Origin: Candidatus Saccharimonadota bacterium
Lineage (GTDB): Bacteria; Patescibacteriota; Saccharimonadia; Saccharimonadales; JAGQNJ01
Reading direction: 5' to 3'
Length of the DNA stretch: 5,585 nt
Assembly: GCA_020428115.1 (NCBI GenBank)
Contig: JAGQNJ010000044.1
Span: forward strand, 1 to 5,585
The translations under genes were made by a program, and so were the position numbers. The notes under the pieces were generated by a model. That model was given only the letters and a program-made list of their open reading frames with translations. It made no database searches and was not told where the DNA came from. Shown here in pieces: positions 5,005 to 5,585 of the stretch; the first letter of the stretch is position 1; the number at the start of each line of letters is the position of its first letter.

Positions 5005-5585
5005 TAGGAGTTCCCCCATTTGTTGCAATACTGTATGTAGTATACCGCGAAACACTAAATGCGACGCCAATTGCAGCTGTCACAAATATCAAACTGGTAC
5101 CACCATAACTAATGAACGGCAGTGTGATACCCTTGAGCGGTAGCAAACCAATCATGGCACCAATGTTAATAAACGCCTGGGTACTAAGCCACGCGAGGAT
5201 ACCAACAACAAGTAGCCTTCCGTAGTCATCAGGTGTGTGCTCAATGATTCGCTTAAGTCGTGCAAATAGCGCCATAAAAAGTCCCAGTAGTGCGGTTGTA
5301 CCAATGAACCCAAACTTCTCTGCATATATCGCAAAAATTGAGTCGTTTGCTGCTTCTGGCAGATAACCATATACTTGGACACTTCTACCTATGCCAAGGC
5401 CAATAATACCGCCCGAACCAACGGCAATTAGAGCCTGGCACGACTGATAGCCCGCGCCTTGACAATCACTCGCTGGATTCAAAAAAGTGTGCAACCGACT
5501 ACGACGATAACCACTTGTTGATATGAGAAGAAGCACTCCCACCGCAACAATGCCGGCAACAGCCAGAATTCGCTTCATTGGTAGC
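4937..5585 (-). CDS. ftsW: FtsW, SEDS lipid II polymerase (5'-truncated by window)
   Basis: SEDS proteins polymerise lipid II into glycan strands; FtsW does so at the septum together with a class B penicillin-binding protein. About 215 C-terminal residues are visible and the frame runs open through the right edge, so the ATG at 5578 is internal. Numbered from that Met: a membrane helix at 2-20; an external region with YQSCQALIAVGSGGIIGLG (44-62) and YLPEAANDSIFAIYAEKFG (72-90), where D79 matches the conserved aspartate implicated in SEDS polymerase activity; then helices at about 91-108, 120-147 and 160-178; and the hallmark LPLKGITLPFISYGGTS (146-162). The last 30 residues are a polar cytoplasmic tail (RRGNRGTYKTPVSRRP) encoded within the murG overlap. 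The stop is TGA at 4937-4939. RodA is the main alternative; the murG-ftsQ context favours FtsW. Confidence 0.92.
   Translation of the reverse strand, partial: LPMKRILAVAGIVAVGVLLLISTSGYRRSRLHTFLNPASDCQGAGYQSCQALIAVGSGGIIGLGIGRSVQVYGYLPEAANDSIFAIYAEKFGFIGTTALLGLFMALFARLKRIIEHTPDDYGRLLVVGILAWLSTQAFINIGAMIGLLPLKGITLPFISYGGTSLIFVTAAIGVAFSVSRYTTYSIATNGGTPNDSIAGRRGNRGTYKTPVSRRP
5012..5017 (-). promoter_or_regulatory. Ribosome binding site for murG
   Basis: On the - strand GGGGGA lies 7 nt before ATG 5004-5002, just ahead of the MTVLLVGGGTGG start expected for MurG. The ATG at 5019 that includes part of this G-tract has no purine-rich site before it. The site lies inside the ftsW coding region. Confidence 0.6.

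Noticed and set aside
5005..5070. Longer murG start 22 codons upstream
   Set aside because: The MurG family begins just before the GGGTGGH loop, and only the ATG at 5004 has a suitable ribosome site.

Overview
The window most likely comes from a bacterial genome of the Patescibacteria/CPR type, with Saccharibacteria-like as the best guess. This rests on the compact genes, a shortened division/cell-wall cluster in the order ftsW-murG-ftsQ, and an unusual sigma-region-4 plus HARE-HTH regulator. The taxonomic call comes from pattern recognition only. The code looks standard: TAA, TAG and TGA are all used as stops, and UGA ends ftsW, which argues against UGA recoding.

Layout. On the + strand, positions 2-118 are the last codons of a gene that looks like DNA topoisomerase I (topA). 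A non-coding stretch of about 450 bp follows. Its left part (about 119-375) is near 50% G+C and carries several hairpins, including a perfect 10-bp stem; its right part is AT-rich and ends in a near-consensus sigma-70 promoter (496-524). A perfect 8-bp inverted repeat overlaps the -10 box. This promoter drives a 343-residue DNA-binding protein (567-1598) and, 19 bp after it, a 199-residue protein of unknown function (1618-2217) with a strong ribosome binding site.

Positions 2218-2931 are an AT-rich, gene-free 714 bp between convergent gene sets. At 2413-2440 this gap holds a 28-bp sequence with 11-6-11 geometry, inverted arms and the central hexamer TGTATA. It closely resembles a bacterial dif (XerC/XerD) site and is preceded by tandem copies of its left half-site. 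An AT-rich hairpin and a weak + strand terminator lie just beyond it.

On the - strand, read from right to left, are the C-terminal part of the lipid II polymerase FtsW (running off the window), MurG and FtsQ. ftsW and murG overlap by 68 bp and murG and ftsQ are 3 bp apart, so this is one tightly packed operon. MurG makes lipid II, FtsW polymerises it at the septum, and FtsQ is the membrane scaffold of the divisome. murC, murB and ddl, which often lie between murG and ftsQ, are absent here, and ftsA/ftsZ do not follow.

The most interesting item is the dif-like site. The regulator with its palindromic promoter comes next, followed by the hairpin-rich segment after topA.
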